This document shows positions 43,512 through 52,204 of a stretch of 64,000 nt of DNA, one piece after another (positions within the stretch are counted from its first letter, which is position 1; each line of letters begins with the position of its first letter). Location of the stretch: the NCBI RefSeq assembly GCF_003217775.1, contig NZ_QJVJ01000010.1, positions 186,001 to 250,000 of the forward strand, in the 5' to 3' direction. The notes below the pieces were generated by a model. The model made no database searches. It was not told the origin of the DNA and saw only the letters and a program-made list of their open reading frames with translations. The stretch comes from Paenibacillus flagellatus. GTDB lineage: Bacteria > Bacillota > Bacilli > Paenibacillales > NBRC-103111. The translations under genes were made by a program, and so were the position numbers.

Positions 43512-45350
43512 TTACCGGATCGAGACGTTGTATTCCCGCAGCCACGCGTCGATTTGACCGATGTAGGCGAACAGCTGCGGACCGGACATAAGCTGCCCGA
43601 ACCAGGGCAAATCCATCGTGGCCGATTCCGGCGCGGCCAGCTTGCGGAGATGGTCGACGTCGAGAAATGGCAGCACCGGCGAGGACGGGTCGTTCAAAAT
43701 GTCCTGCACCCATGCGCGCGTCGCCGCCAAATAGTTCGGATTGTGCGTTTTCGGATACGGGCTTTTTTTGCGGGTGAGGACGTCGTCCGGCAAAATGCCC
43801 TTCAACGCTTTGCGCAAAATGCCTTTCTCGCGGTCGCCGGCCGTCTTGATTTCCCACGGCACGTTGAAGACGTAGTCGACGAGACGATGATCGCAATACG
43901 GCACGCGCACCTCCAGCCCGACGCCCATGCTCATCCGGTCTTTGCGGTCGAGCAGCGTCGGCATGAAGCGGGTGATGTTCAGGTACGACATTTCCCGCAT
44001 GCGGCGGGCCGTACCCGTTTCTCCCGCCAAGTAGGGCACCTCGTCGAGCGCTTGCCGGTACCGTTCGTCCAGATAGTCGCGGGGACGAAGCCAATCGGCC
44101 GTTTCCTTCGACAGCAGGTCGACTCGGATGCCCGCCGACAGCGACCACGGGAACGTGTTCGCGTTCAGCGATTCGTCGCGGTGAAACCACGGGTAGCCGC
44201 CGAATATTTCGTCGGCCGCTTCCCCGGAGATGGCGACCGTCGCGCCTTTTTTGATTTCGCGGCAAAACAAATACAACGAGCCGTCCACGTCGGCCATGCC
44301 CGGCAAATCACGCGCGCGCATCGCGGCGATCAGCGAGTCGAACAGCTCCGGCGTATCGAACGTCACGTTGTGGTGCACCGTACCGAGATGACCGACCATC
44401 CGTTCGATCCACGGTGCGTCCGCATTCGGCTGGAACACGTTGGCTTTGAAATGCTTGTCGTTATCGACGTAGTCGACGGAGTAGGTGTTGACGACGCCTT
44501 GGCCGGTCCGGTTGTAATACTGGACGGCGATCGCCGTCAGCGCGCTCGAATCGAGGCCGCCCGACAGCAGCGTGCATACCGGCACGTCGGACAGAAGCTG
44601 GCGCTCCACCGTATCGATCAGCAGCTCGCGGATCCGCTCCGCCGTCGTCTCGACGTCGTCCTCGTGCGGGCGGCTCTCGAGCGCCCAATACGGCCGGGCG
44701 GATGCGCCGTTCCGGTCGACGACCATGTAATGGCCGGGCTTCAGCTCCGCCATATGCTTATAAATGCCGTGGCCGGGCGTCCGAGCCGGGCCGATGACGA
44801 ATAGTTCCGCGAGCCCTTCGCGGTCGACTTCCGCCGGGAAGTCGGGGTGGGCCAATATCGCCTTCGGCTCCGACCCGAACAGAAACATGCCGTCCTTCTG
44901 CGCATAGAACAGCGGCTTGACCCCTACGCGGTCCCTCGCCAAGAACAGCTCCTCGCCGTTCCAGATCGCGAACGCGAAAATGCCGTTCAGCCGGTCCAGA
45001 CACGACCGCCCCCATTCGATGAACGAAACGAGCAGCACTTCCGTATCGCAATTCGTCGTGAACGAGTAGCCCCGCTGCACGAGCTCCCGCTTCAGCTCGG
45101 GCGCGTTGTACAGCTCCCCGTTGTACACGATCGTATAATCGGTATCGCCCCGCGTCCGGGTCATCGGCTGAGCACCGTTCGCCGGATCCATGACGCTGAG
45201 TCTGCGGTGTCCGAGCGCGCAATGCCGGGAAAGCCAAGTGCCGGACGCATCTGGGCCGCGGGGAGCCATTGTTTCCGTCATGTCGACTAGCACGGACGGA
45301 AGTTGGGTCAAGTCCTTACGCCAGTCGATCCATCCCGTTATTCCGCACAT
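43512..45350 (-). CDS. asnB: glutamine-hydrolysing asparagine synthetase
   Basis: The 612-aa enzyme makes Asn from Asp, Gln and ATP. The N-terminal glutaminase domain starts with nucleophile Cys2 (MCGITGW) and has HRRLSVMD and YNGELYN. The synthetase domain has the PP-loop LLSGGLDSSALTA (about 255-267) and SGEAADEIFGGYPWFHR. The length is closest to the AsnO/AsnB class. AGAGGATG precedes the ATG. A palindrome lies 33 bases upstream. Sporulation or general Asn supply cannot be distinguished. Confidence 0.93.
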   Translation of the reverse strand: MCGITGWIDWRKDLTQLPSVLVDMTETMAPRGPDASGTWLSRHCALGHRRLSVMDPANGAQPMTRTRGDTDYTIVYNGELYNAPELKRELVQRGYSFTTNCDTEVLLVSFIEWGRSCLDRLNGIFAFAIWNGEELFLARDRVGVKPLFYAQKDGMFLFGSEPKAILAHPDFPAEVDREGLAELFVIGPARTPGHGIYKHMAELKPGHYMVVDRNGASARPYWALESRPHEDDVETTAERIRELLIDTVERQLLSDVPVCTLLSGGLDSSALTAIAVQYYNRTGQGVVNTYSVDYVDNDKHFKANVFQPNADAPWIERMVGHLGTVHHNVTFDTPELFDSLIAAMRARDLPGMADVDGSLYLFCREIKKGATVAISGEAADEIFGGYPWFHRDESLNANTFPWSLSAGIRVDLLSKETADWLRPRDYLDERYRQALDEVPYLAGETGTARRMREMSYLNITRFMPTLLDRKDRMSMGVGLEVRVPYCDHRLVDYVFNVPWEIKTAGDREKGILRKALKGILPDDVLTRKKSPYPKTHNPNYLAATRAWVQDILNDPSSPVLPFLDVDHLRKLAAPESATMDLPWFGQLMSGPQLFAYIGQIDAWLREYNVSIR

Positions 45351-45382
45351 CCCAAATCATCCTCTCACCAGTTAGGTCTCGT

Positions 45383-45396
45383 TGTCGAATTCGACA
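45383..45396. promoter_or_regulatory. perfect palindrome in the asnB upstream region
   Basis: TGTCGAATTCGACA is a perfect 14-bp palindrome, 33 bases upstream of the asnB start on the minus strand, where an operator in the leader or promoter would be expected. A second inverted repeat ACGTC-TTGC-GACGT lies further upstream near 45450. No regulator is assigned. The rest of 45351-45532 shows no gene. Confidence 0.45.
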
Positions 45397-45532
45397 CGGC
45401 AGGGAACTGTCCGTACATCCGAAGCTCCCGATTTCAAAAGAAAAACGTCTTGCGACGTCTGATCAAGGAGATAGGTTCGAAACGATACTAAAGGGTATGC
45501 GCGTGGGGAAGGAATCATGTCTGTCCGCCGGC

Positions 45533-45560
45533 AAACAAAAAGACCGCCCGAGGGGCGGTC
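45533..45560 (-). terminator. intrinsic terminator of the small minus-strand gene
   Basis: On the minus strand GACCGCCC-CTC-GGGCGGTC (45560-45542) is followed by TTTTTGTTTG. Confidence 0.9.
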
Positions 45561-45586
45561 CCGGTACCGGGGTACCAAGCTTCGGT

Positions 45587-45760
45587 TCAGACCGAGTCCG
45601 CGCTTTGAATGGCGTGCTCCCAGCTGGGGAAGTAGAACAGGGCGTTCTGCATCAGCTGCGGGTTCGTCTGCTTCACTTTTTTCTTGTTCAACGATTCGCC
45701 GCTCGTTTTCAGCCGCCGAATGTGCGACACGACGTCGGCGACGCTCATGCTGGCTTCCAC
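45587..45760 (-). CDS. small SW-motif protein of unknown function
   Basis: The 57-aa protein contains the pattern seen in many Bacillota proteins: LKTSGESLNKKKVKQTNPQL followed by ALFYFPSWEHAI. This is a short helical module ending in F-x-SW-x-x-A. It may be a nucleic-acid-binding repeat, but the function is unknown. The GTG at 45760 is chosen: AGAGGTG lies 6 bases upstream, while the earlier GTG at 45769 is part of that RBS. It is monocistronic with a strong terminator. Confidence 0.7.
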   Translation of the reverse strand: MEASMSVADVVSHIRRLKTSGESLNKKKVKQTNPQLMQNALFYFPSWEHAIQSADSV

Positions 45761-45946
45761 GGGGTTCACCTCTTTTCAAAGGATTCCAATTCGATAGTCG
45801 TATCGTTCCCATAATTTGGTCAAAATATTCTTTCAATTCCGACTATTCGGCGGGAGGTTGCGGCTTGGCCGGTCGAGCCGTCATAAAACGGCGCATTTCA
45901 TTGAATAATAGAATCGGCTTCCATAAATAAGTCGAGGAGGAATATC

Positions 45947-48900
45947 GTGAGAAACGCGATTCGCTTTTCGCTCAACAACAAATTCGCGATATGGATTTTG
46001 ACGGCCATCGTGACCGCGGCCGGCCTGTATGCGGGCATGACGATGAAGAAGGAGACGATCCCGAACATCAACGTCCCGATTTTGACCGTCTCGGCCGTCT
46101 ATCCCGGAGCGGCCCCGCAGGAGGTGGCCGACAAGCTGAGCCTGCCGCTCGAGCAGCGCATCCGCCGACTCGACGGCGTCGGCTCCGTCACCTCCACCTC
46201 GATGGAAAACGTCGCTTCCCTCGTCGTCGAATACGGCTACGGGCAATCGATGGACGACGCGGAAAACGAATTGCGTCAAGCGCTTTCTTCCTTTGTCAAG
46301 CCGGAGGGCGTGCAGGACATCGCCGTATCCCGGATTCGTCTGAACGATTTCCCCGTCGTCTCGCTTAGTCTCTCCGGCCGCGAGCAAACGTTGGAGGAGC
46401 TGACGAAGCTCGTCGAGGAGGAGCTGAAGCCGGAGCTCGAAGGCATTCCGGGGATCGGCACCGTCGGCGTCTCCGGTCAGTTCGTCCGGGAAGTGCAGCT
46501 CGATTTCGACCGGGACAAGCTGAAGGCGCTCGGCATTACCGAGGACACGGTGAAAGGATTCGTGCAAGCGTCGGCGATTCAAGTGCCTCTCGGTCTGTTC
46601 GAAATGGAAAACGCGGAGAAGACGATCGTCGTCGACGGCAACGTCGCGACGCTGGACGATTTGAAAAACGTCGCCATCCCGATCGCGCCGTCCCCCGGGG
46701 GCGCAGGCGGAACCGGTACCGGCGCCGCAGGGACGGCCGTTCCGGGCGCAGTCGCGTCTCCCGCCGGCGGAGCCGTCCCGCCGCCGGGCATCCCGACCGT
46801 CAAGCTGTCCGACCTTGCGGACGTCCGGCTCGTCGGGAAGGCGGAATCGATTTCGCGCACGAACGGCAGCGAGTCGATCGGAATCCAGGTGACCAAGTCG
46901 GCCGACGCGAACACGGTGGACGTCGTCCGGGCGGTAAAGGACGTCACCGCACGGTTCGCGAACGATCATCCGGGGCTGCAATCGCTCGTCATGCTGGACC
47001 AGGGTCAGCCGATCGAGGAATCGGTCTCCACGATGCTCGACAAAGCGCTGTTCGGCGCCCTATTCGCGGTTATCGTCATTCTGCTGTTCCTGCGCAATAT
47101 CCGTACGACGCTCATCTCCGTCGTCTCGATTCCGCTGTCGCTGCTGATCGCGCTGCTTGTCCTGCGGCAGCTCGACATCACGCTCAACATCATGACGCTC
47201 GGCGCCATGACCGTCGCCATCGGCCGCGTCGTGGACGATTCGATCGTCGTCATCGAGAACAATTACCGGCGCATGGGATTGTCCGGCGAGAAGCTTTCCG
47301 GCAAGGCGCTCGTGCTGGAGGCGACCCGGGAAATGTTTCTGCCGATCTTGTCGTCCACGCTCGTCACGATCGCCGTCTTCCTGCCGCTCGGCGCCGTCAG
47401 CGGGCCGATCGGTCAGCTGTTCATGCCGTTCGCGCTGACGATCGTGTTCGCGCTGCTCGCCTCGCTGCTCGTCGCCGTGACGGTCGTCCCGGCGATGGCG
47501 CATTCCTTGTTCCGGAACGGGCTGAAGAGCAAGCGCGGTCATGGGCGCGAGGACAAGCCGGGGGCGATGGCGGGCTTGTACCGGCGCATGCTGCAGTGGT
47601 CGCTCAATCATAAAGGGCTCACATCGGTGACGGCGCTCGCGCTGCTCGCCGGCAGTCTGACGCTGGCCGGCGTCGTAGGCGTCAGCTTCCTGCCGGAGGA
47701 GGAGCAGAAGTACGCGATGATCACGTACAATCCGGGGCCGGGGCGGCGGCTGGCCGACGCGGAGGCGACGGCGCTCGAAGCGGAGAAGCTCATACTGAAC
47801 CGTCCGGGCGTCACGAACTTGCAATATTCGGTCGGCGGGCCGAATCCGATGAGCGTCGGGCCGGGCAAATCGGCGTTGTTTTACGTCCAGTACGACAACG
47901 GGACGAAATCGTTCAAGGCGGAGAAGGAAGCGCTTGTCGCGGCGCTGCAAACGCTGGATCCCTCGGGCGGCTGGGGGGAGATGGATTTCGGCGGAGGCGG
48001 CTTCGGCGGCAACAAGCTTGGCCTGACCGTGTTCGGCGAATCGCCGGCGGACATCGGGCCGGCGGTCGAGCGGATCCGAAGCGAGCTGCAGGCGATGGGG
48101 CCCTTCGACAAAGTCGAGTCGAGCTTGTCCAAGACGTACGAGCAATACACGATCGTAGCCGACACGCAAAAGCTGGGCAAGCTCGGCCTGACCGCCGGCC
48201 AGCTCGCGATGAGGCTGGCACCGCCGCGCGATCGTCCGTCGTGGGCCGAGGTCAAGGTCGAAGATAAGACGTACAACGTTTACGCGAACCCGGCCCGCGA
48301 CGAAATCGGCAGTCTGGCCGACATCGAGAACGCCAGGCTCGCTTCTCCGCTCGGCTTCGAAGTGCCGGTCAAGGATGTCGCGACGGTGCGCAAAGGCACG
48401 TCGCCGAATACGATTACGCACAAAAACGGCAGGCTCTACGTCGACGTAACGGCGAATATTGCCGTGAAGGACGTCGGCAAAGCGTCGGCGGACGCGCAAA
48501 AGGCCGTTGCGGCGCTCGATCTGCCGCCTGGCGTCAAGGTCGAATTCGGCGGCGTGACGGAGCAGATCGCGGATACGTTCCGCCAGCTGGGGTTGGCGAT
48601 GGCCGCGGCGATCGCGATCGTGTACTTGCTGCTGGTCGTCACGTTCGGGGGCGCCTTGACGCCGTTCGCGATCTTGTTCTCGCTGCCGTTTACGGTGATC
48701 GGCGGACTGGTCGCCCTCTATCTCGCGAAGGAGACGATCAGCGCTTCGGCATTGATGGGCGCGCTCATGCTGATCGGCATCGTCGTGACGAACGCGATCG
48801 TGCTTCTCGATCGCGTCCTGCACAAGGAGCGCGAAGGGTGGAGCGTGCGCGAATCGCTGCTCGAGGCGGGGGCGACCCGGCTGCGCCCGATCTTGATGAC

Positions 48901-49105
48901 CGCGCTCGCGACCGTCGGCGCGCTGCTGCCGCTGGCGCTCGGCTTCGAGAGCGGAAGCGGGGCTCTTATCTCGAAAGGACTCGGCGTCACCGTCATCGGC
49001 GGCCTGATCAGCTCGACGCTGCTGACGCTCGTCATCGTTCCGATCGTGTACGAGTCGTTGGCCAAGTTCCGCCGCAAGCCGCTGCACGACACGGATTCGG
49101 TATAA
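45947..49105 (+). CDS. RND-family efflux permease, SwrC/AcrB-like
   Basis: The 1052-aa pump has TM1 at the N-terminus, a large porter loop and TM2-6 (about 365-530). The repeat continues with TM7 at about 555, a second loop and TM8-12 (about 880-1045). Proton-relay motifs are visible around GAMTVAIGRVVDDSIVVIENNYRR and LIGIVVTNAIVLLDRV. The first loop has a Gly/Ala/Pro-rich insert (about 245-285), probably disordered. No membrane-fusion or outer-membrane partner lies nearby, as expected for Gram-positive SwrC-type pumps that export surfactin-like lipopeptides or drugs. The GTG start follows GAGGAGG. Confidence 0.9.
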   Translation: MRNAIRFSLNNKFAIWILTAIVTAAGLYAGMTMKKETIPNINVPILTVSAVYPGAAPQEVADKLSLPLEQRIRRLDGVGSVTSTSMENVASLVVEYGYGQSMDDAENELRQALSSFVKPEGVQDIAVSRIRLNDFPVVSLSLSGREQTLEELTKLVEEELKPELEGIPGIGTVGVSGQFVREVQLDFDRDKLKALGITEDTVKGFVQASAIQVPLGLFEMENAEKTIVVDGNVATLDDLKNVAIPIAPSPGGAGGTGTGAAGTAVPGAVASPAGGAVPPPGIPTVKLSDLADVRLVGKAESISRTNGSESIGIQVTKSADANTVDVVRAVKDVTARFANDHPGLQSLVMLDQGQPIEESVSTMLDKALFGALFAVIVILLFLRNIRTTLISVVSIPLSLLIALLVLRQLDITLNIMTLGAMTVAIGRVVDDSIVVIENNYRRMGLSGEKLSGKALVLEATREMFLPILSSTLVTIAVFLPLGAVSGPIGQLFMPFALTIVFALLASLLVAVTVVPAMAHSLFRNGLKSKRGHGREDKPGAMAGLYRRMLQWSLNHKGLTSVTALALLAGSLTLAGVVGVSFLPEEEQKYAMITYNPGPGRRLADAEATALEAEKLILNRPGVTNLQYSVGGPNPMSVGPGKSALFYVQYDNGTKSFKAEKEALVAALQTLDPSGGWGEMDFGGGGFGGNKLGLTVFGESPADIGPAVERIRSELQAMGPFDKVESSLSKTYEQYTIVADTQKLGKLGLTAGQLAMRLAPPRDRPSWAEVKVEDKTYNVYANPARDEIGSLADIENARLASPLGFEVPVKDVATVRKGTSPNTITHKNGRLYVDVTANIAVKDVGKASADAQKAVAALDLPPGVKVEFGGVTEQIADTFRQLGLAMAAAIAIVYLLLVVTFGGALTPFAILFSLPFTVIGGLVALYLAKETISASALMGALMLIGIVVTNAIVLLDRVLHKEREGWSVRESLLEAGATRLRPILMTALATVGALLPLALGFESGSGALISKGLGVTVIGGLISSTLLTLVIVPIVYESLAKFRRKPLHDTDSV

Positions 49106-49145
49106 CGCCCGCCTCCGGTAGGCGCCGCCGCTTCGCCCCGCCCCG

Positions 49146-49180
49146 CCCCGGTTTCCTCGTTGCGAGGGGCCGGGGTTTTT
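49146..49180 (+). terminator. intrinsic terminator of the RND gene
   Basis: CCCCGG (49146-49151) pairs with CCGGGG (49170-49175), an inner CCTCG-TTG-CGAGG stem extends it, and five T follow. Confidence 0.8.
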
Positions 49181-49256
49181 GCGCGACCCGTCCGGGAACA
49201 TTTTTCGCAACGTTTCGTACCCTTCGTCGTACAACAGTGCAGGGAGGGATCGACGC

Positions 49257-49418
49257 ATGTTTACGATGGAGGAAAAGGAATATATGCTGAGGCTGCTGGC
49301 GAAGGAAAAACGGCGAAGCTGGTTCGGACTGAGAAAAACGCCCGCCATCCACGGCAAGCTGAAGGAAAAGCTGGAGCAGATGGTTCGCAACGAGCAGGTG
49401 AACCGCAAGCATCTGTAG
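49257..49418 (+). CDS. small basic protein of unknown function
   Basis: The 53-aa Lys/Arg-rich, helix-forming protein (MEEKEYMLRLLAKEKRRSWFG, HGKLKEKLEQMVRNEQ) lies behind a strong GGGAGGG site 8 bases from ATG 49257. No family recognised; the composition would suit nucleic-acid or ribosome contact, but nothing proves it. Confidence 0.6.
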   Translation: MFTMEEKEYMLRLLAKEKRRSWFGLRKTPAIHGKLKEKLEQMVRNEQVNRKHL

Positions 49419-49500
49419 TCGCGCTTGCCGGCAAGCGTCCTCCGGAGCTCCGTCCGGGACGGGCGGGACGAAAAAGCGGCCGATTTCGCGATGCTTGCGA

Positions 49501-49529
49501 TTGGATAAAGAGGAAACATCTGATACAAT
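49501..49529 (+). promoter_or_regulatory. promoter of the GreA-like gene
   Basis: TTGGAT (49501-49506), a 17-base spacer and TACAAT (49524-49529) place the start at about 49536, exactly at the base of a hairpin. Confidence 0.7.
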
Positions 49530-49536
49530 ACGGGGA

Positions 49537-49557
49537 AGGCCTCCAATACGGGGGCCT
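49537..49557 (+). promoter_or_regulatory. 5'-terminal stem-loop of the GreA-like transcript
   Basis: AGGCCTCC (49537-49544), loop AATAC and GGGGGCCT (49550-49557) form an 8-bp stem, followed by CTATTTTC. It sits at the predicted 5' end of the mRNA, where such stems block RNase action. The short U-rich tail might also allow attenuation. Confidence 0.55.
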
Positions 49558-49580
49558 CTATTTTCATGGGAGGGATTCGC

Positions 49581-49652
49581 ATGGAGACGATTTGGATGCA
49601 GGCCGCCAGGGAGAAGCTCGGTTTGGGAGGGGAGAACTACAATGAGCCATAG
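49581..49652 (+). CDS. possible 23-aa leader peptide overlapping the GreA-like start
   Basis: A short frame (METIWMQAAREKLGLGGENYNEP) starts at an ATG with GGGAGGG 6 bases upstream. It ends 11 bases inside the following gene. Its last third contains the GGGAGGGGAG ribosome-binding site of that gene. It could couple translation or simply be a by-product. Confidence 0.35.
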   Translation: METIWMQAAREKLGLGGENYNEP

Positions 49653-50106
49653 TTTGCCGCTGCACGGGGCCAAGACGCAGCTGCTCCGCCAGCTCGTTTA
49701 TTTCGACGAAGAGAAGACGGCCTTTTTGGATCATTATTTTCCCCTTTACGGCAAAGAACGGAGCGGCGTAGACCGGCTGTTGTCCGGCTACGTTTCCGCG
49801 TTGGAGACCATCGTGTCCGATTTCAACGAGGAGCGGCTCCATTCGGTCGTGCTGATCGGCAGCCGGGTGAGCATCCGGTACGCCGACGACGATACGGAGG
49901 AGAGCTATACGATCGTCTTCCCTGACCGGGCGGAGCCGGGCAACAACAGCATTTCGTTTTTGTCTCCGGTCGGCATGCAGCTGTTGACGAGAAAAACGGA
50001 CGAAACGTGCCGGCTGGCCGTCCCGTTCGGGGAAATCGACGTGAAGATCGAATCGATCCGGTACGTGAACGGCGGATTTCGCGAAGACGGGCGCGCGTTC
50101 GGATAA
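49642..50106 (+). CDS. GreA/GreB-like C-terminal-domain protein
   Basis: The 154-aa protein's C-terminal half (about 70-150) has the FKBP-like GreA C-domain pattern: VLIGSRVSIRYADDDTEESYTIVFPDRA, SFLSPVGMQLL, and a final PFGEIDVKIESI. The N-terminal half is helical but does not show the paired acidic tip of true GreA. It may therefore bind RNA polymerase without cleavage stimulation, like Rnk/Gfh-type factors (inference). Start ATG 49642 follows GGGAGGGGAG. Confidence 0.7.
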   Translation: MSHSLPLHGAKTQLLRQLVYFDEEKTAFLDHYFPLYGKERSGVDRLLSGYVSALETIVSDFNEERLHSVVLIGSRVSIRYADDDTEESYTIVFPDRAEPGNNSISFLSPVGMQLLTRKTDETCRLAVPFGEIDVKIESIRYVNGGFREDGRAFG

Positions 50107-50146
50107 ATCCGGCATGCAAATCGTAACGGGGAGAGGAGGAACGGGC

Positions 50147-50335
50147 ATGATCCAGGTGAAGGAATTCGTCGACACGGACAATTCGTATGCGGAGCATAAG
50201 GCGAACCAGTTTTTGGCGGGCTTGAAGGAAGAACAGGTCGTCAACATCTGCTACGGCTCGGTCGTCAAGTCGACGCCGTCGCGGACGGAGAGCCAGCGGA
50301 GCACGATTTTGATCGTGTACCGCACGAACGGATAA
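50147..50335 (+). CDS. cse60: sporulation protein Cse60 family
   Basis: The 62-aa protein matches the Cse60 pattern: MIQVKEFVDTD start, an N-terminal acidic helix ending NQFLAGLKEEQVVNICYGSVVKS, and the final STILIVYRTNG. In Bacillus cse60 is a sigma-E-controlled sporulation gene of unknown function. AGGAGG lies 6-8 bases before ATG 50147. It follows the GreA-like gene with a 40-base gap. Confidence 0.65.
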   Translation: MIQVKEFVDTDNSYAEHKANQFLAGLKEEQVVNICYGSVVKSTPSRTESQRSTILIVYRTNG

Positions 50336-50511
50336 GAGGGCTGACTTGAAGGCCCGAGGAGAAGCGCACGCCGCCCTACGCTTCGACGGGCGGCGCGCTC
50401 CGCTCCGTAAGGCGCGCTGCAAGCGAGGCCACCGCCAGCCGGCATGAAATTGGCGGGAAAATTCGGACAAATCGCGCGGATATCGAATCCAAAAAAGGAT
50501 GGAGCAAATCG

Positions 50512-50541
50512 TTGCATTTTCCGTTTCGCCGATGTTATAAT
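50512..50541 (+). promoter_or_regulatory. promoter of tRNA-Arg
   Basis: TTGCAT (50512-50517), an 18-base spacer and TATAAT (50536-50541) with a TGT extended -10. It lies 20 bases before the tRNA. Confidence 0.75.
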
Positions 50542-50561
50542 GGTCAGCGTATCGCAAAAAT

Positions 50562-50635
<74 letters not shown>

Positions 50636-50641
50636 TCAACC

Positions 50642-50665
50642 AAGCGCAAGCGGGAGCTTGCGCTT
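50642..50665 (+). terminator. weak terminator-like hairpin after tRNA-Arg
   Basis: AAGCGCAAGC (50642-50651), loop GGGA and GCTTGCGCTT (50656-50665) form a perfect 10-bp stem; only TCGTG follows. Confidence 0.5.
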
Positions 50666-50777
50666 TCGTGCGTCTTGAGGGGGAGAACCCCGGGTAGGGG
50701 GAGTTCCTCGTGACGCTTGTACGCAACCAGCTTATGTGCAGCGCGTCCGGTTCATGACGCCGGCGGGCGGAAGGGCG

Positions 50778-50813
50778 AAAAAAAGAAGAAGCCTTGCTCG
50801 GCAAGGCTTCTTC
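50778..50813 (-). terminator. intrinsic terminator of tRNA-Gly
   Basis: On the minus strand GAAGAAGCCTTGC and its complement (50813-50785) form a perfect 13-bp stem, followed by seven T. Confidence 0.93.
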
Positions 50814-50831
50814 GCGTACAGTAATGTAGGA

Positions 50832-50902
50832 AGCGGGTGATGGGAATCGAACCCACGCCACCAGCTTGGGAAGCTGGAGTTCTACCATTGAACTACACCC
50901 GC
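50832..50902 (-). tRNA. tRNA-Gly (CCC)
   Basis: On the minus strand acceptor GCGGGTG pairs with CACCCGC. The D-arm is AGTTC/GAACT, and the anticodon stem is CCAGC/GCTGG with loop TTCCCAA (anticodon CCC, 50868-50870). The T-loop is GTTCGAT. CCA is not encoded. It reads GGG codons. Convergent to tRNA-Arg; the remaining parts of 50336-51117 hold no gene. Confidence 0.95.
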
Positions 50903-51117
50903 GTAACGGAAAAGGCAAATCTAAATATACCATACGTCCGGTTCGATGACAAGACATTTCCCGAACGAAGCGTCTCTGCCGGGCCGTTAATCGCGGAACG
51001 ATTTGCGTATGCTATCGGCATGGGAATCTTTCCGCCCGATGCCGAAAACGGTCCGAAAAAGATCCACTCCGATGTAAAATTCTGTTACAATGAATGGACG
51101 TGTAACCTGTCGAAAAG

Positions 51118-52059
51118 GTGGTGGTCTCCATCGCATCGTCCAATCAGGATAACGTCATCTTGTTCCCGAAGACGATCGAGTATTACCAGAACGAGCTGAC
51201 CCGGATGCTGGAGGGAGAGCGGTACGGCGAGGCCGTCCGGATGCTGCGGTTTTTGCTGCAATGCCGTCACGACGATCCGCAATATAAAGAAGAATGGCAG
51301 TCGCTGCTCGGCTGGCTGACCGTCACGTTTCCCGAGGAGGTGGAGGCGGCGCTCGGCGAAAATCGCCAGGACTCCGACGAAAACGGCGACGAGGAGACGG
51401 AGTCGGACATGCTCCGCCGGCACGTCCGCGCCAAGGCGGCCGGGGACTCGAAATTCACCGATAAGCTGCTCGACATGCTCGCGCCGCACGCCCCGATCGA
51501 GAAGCAGATGATGGCGCTCGAGCAGATCGCCCATTTGGACAAGCGGACGGTCGGCGAACGGCTCAAACGGTGGCTGACCGAAAGCCGGCTGCACCCGCTC
51601 GTCCAGTTTCGCGCGCTGCAGGTGCTCCGGTCGATTCAGGAGTCGGGCGAGATCGAAATCCGCAAGCTGGGCCAGACGATGAGGCTCGCCATCGCGGAAA
51701 CGCCGCTTGCGTACGAGGATTACCCCGAGCGGATCCGAAGCGTGCTCGATCGGGTGCGCGAGGTCGCCGAATCGAACCAGCCGGGGATGATCGGCTTCGC
51801 CGACGAGACGTGGCGCGATTTTCTCGCTTTCGTCTACGGCACGTCCGTATACGAGGAGCTGCTGGCGGTCGACGAGACCGGCCGCGACGTCTGGGCCGCG
51901 GCGCTGCACCATACGGTGCAGGAGACGGCGTTCGGCAGCGCGGACGAAGAGGAGCTGGCCGAATGGTACGGGCTGACCGGCGCGCCGGGGAAGGCTTATC
52001 ACAAGGCGCTGCAGGTGATCAAGCTGTTCGCGACCGTCTCCAATCCGGGCGACTCTTGA
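51118..52059 (+). CDS. TPR-like helical protein, YsoA-type position
   Basis: The 313-aa all-helical protein has an N-terminal YYQNELTRMLEGERYGEAVRMLRFLLQC repeat-like part, an acidic linker (about 80-100; ENRQDSDENGDEETESD) and a helical C-terminal half. In Bacillus the TPR protein YsoA precedes tig, and this gene precedes tig here, which supports a YsoA-like identity despite weak motifs. The start is uncertain: AAGGTGGTG (51115-51123) looks like the RBS itself, so GTG 51118/51121 may be misread and a rare ATC start at 51130 is possible. Confidence 0.65.
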   Translation: MVVSIASSNQDNVILFPKTIEYYQNELTRMLEGERYGEAVRMLRFLLQCRHDDPQYKEEWQSLLGWLTVTFPEEVEAALGENRQDSDENGDEETESDMLRRHVRAKAAGDSKFTDKLLDMLAPHAPIEKQMMALEQIAHLDKRTVGERLKRWLTESRLHPLVQFRALQVLRSIQESGEIEIRKLGQTMRLAIAETPLAYEDYPERIRSVLDRVREVAESNQPGMIGFADETWRDFLAFVYGTSVYEELLAVDETGRDVWAAALHHTVQETAFGSADEEELAEWYGLTGAPGKAYHKALQVIKLFATVSNPGDS

Positions 52060-52078
52060 CGGACTCGCAGCTTTAAAC

Positions 52079-52106
52079 TTGAAATAGGGTCGCCTTATGT
52101 TATAAT
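52079..52106 (+). promoter_or_regulatory. promoter of tig
   Basis: TTGAAA (52079-52084), a 16-base spacer and TATAAT (52101-52106) with a TGT extended -10. Confidence 0.8.
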
Positions 52107-52204
52107 ATAGTGGTTAAATGGCCATTTGAGAGCGTGCGATGCAAGACGACGAAAGCTTCGGGCGCGCGCGGGACCGGTAAATATTTTGGAGGGGAAAGCA
52201 TAAA

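Noticed and set aside
45361-45532. T-box or riboswitch before asnB
   Set aside because: No T-box sequence, specifier stem or terminator/antiterminator pair is visible in the leader.
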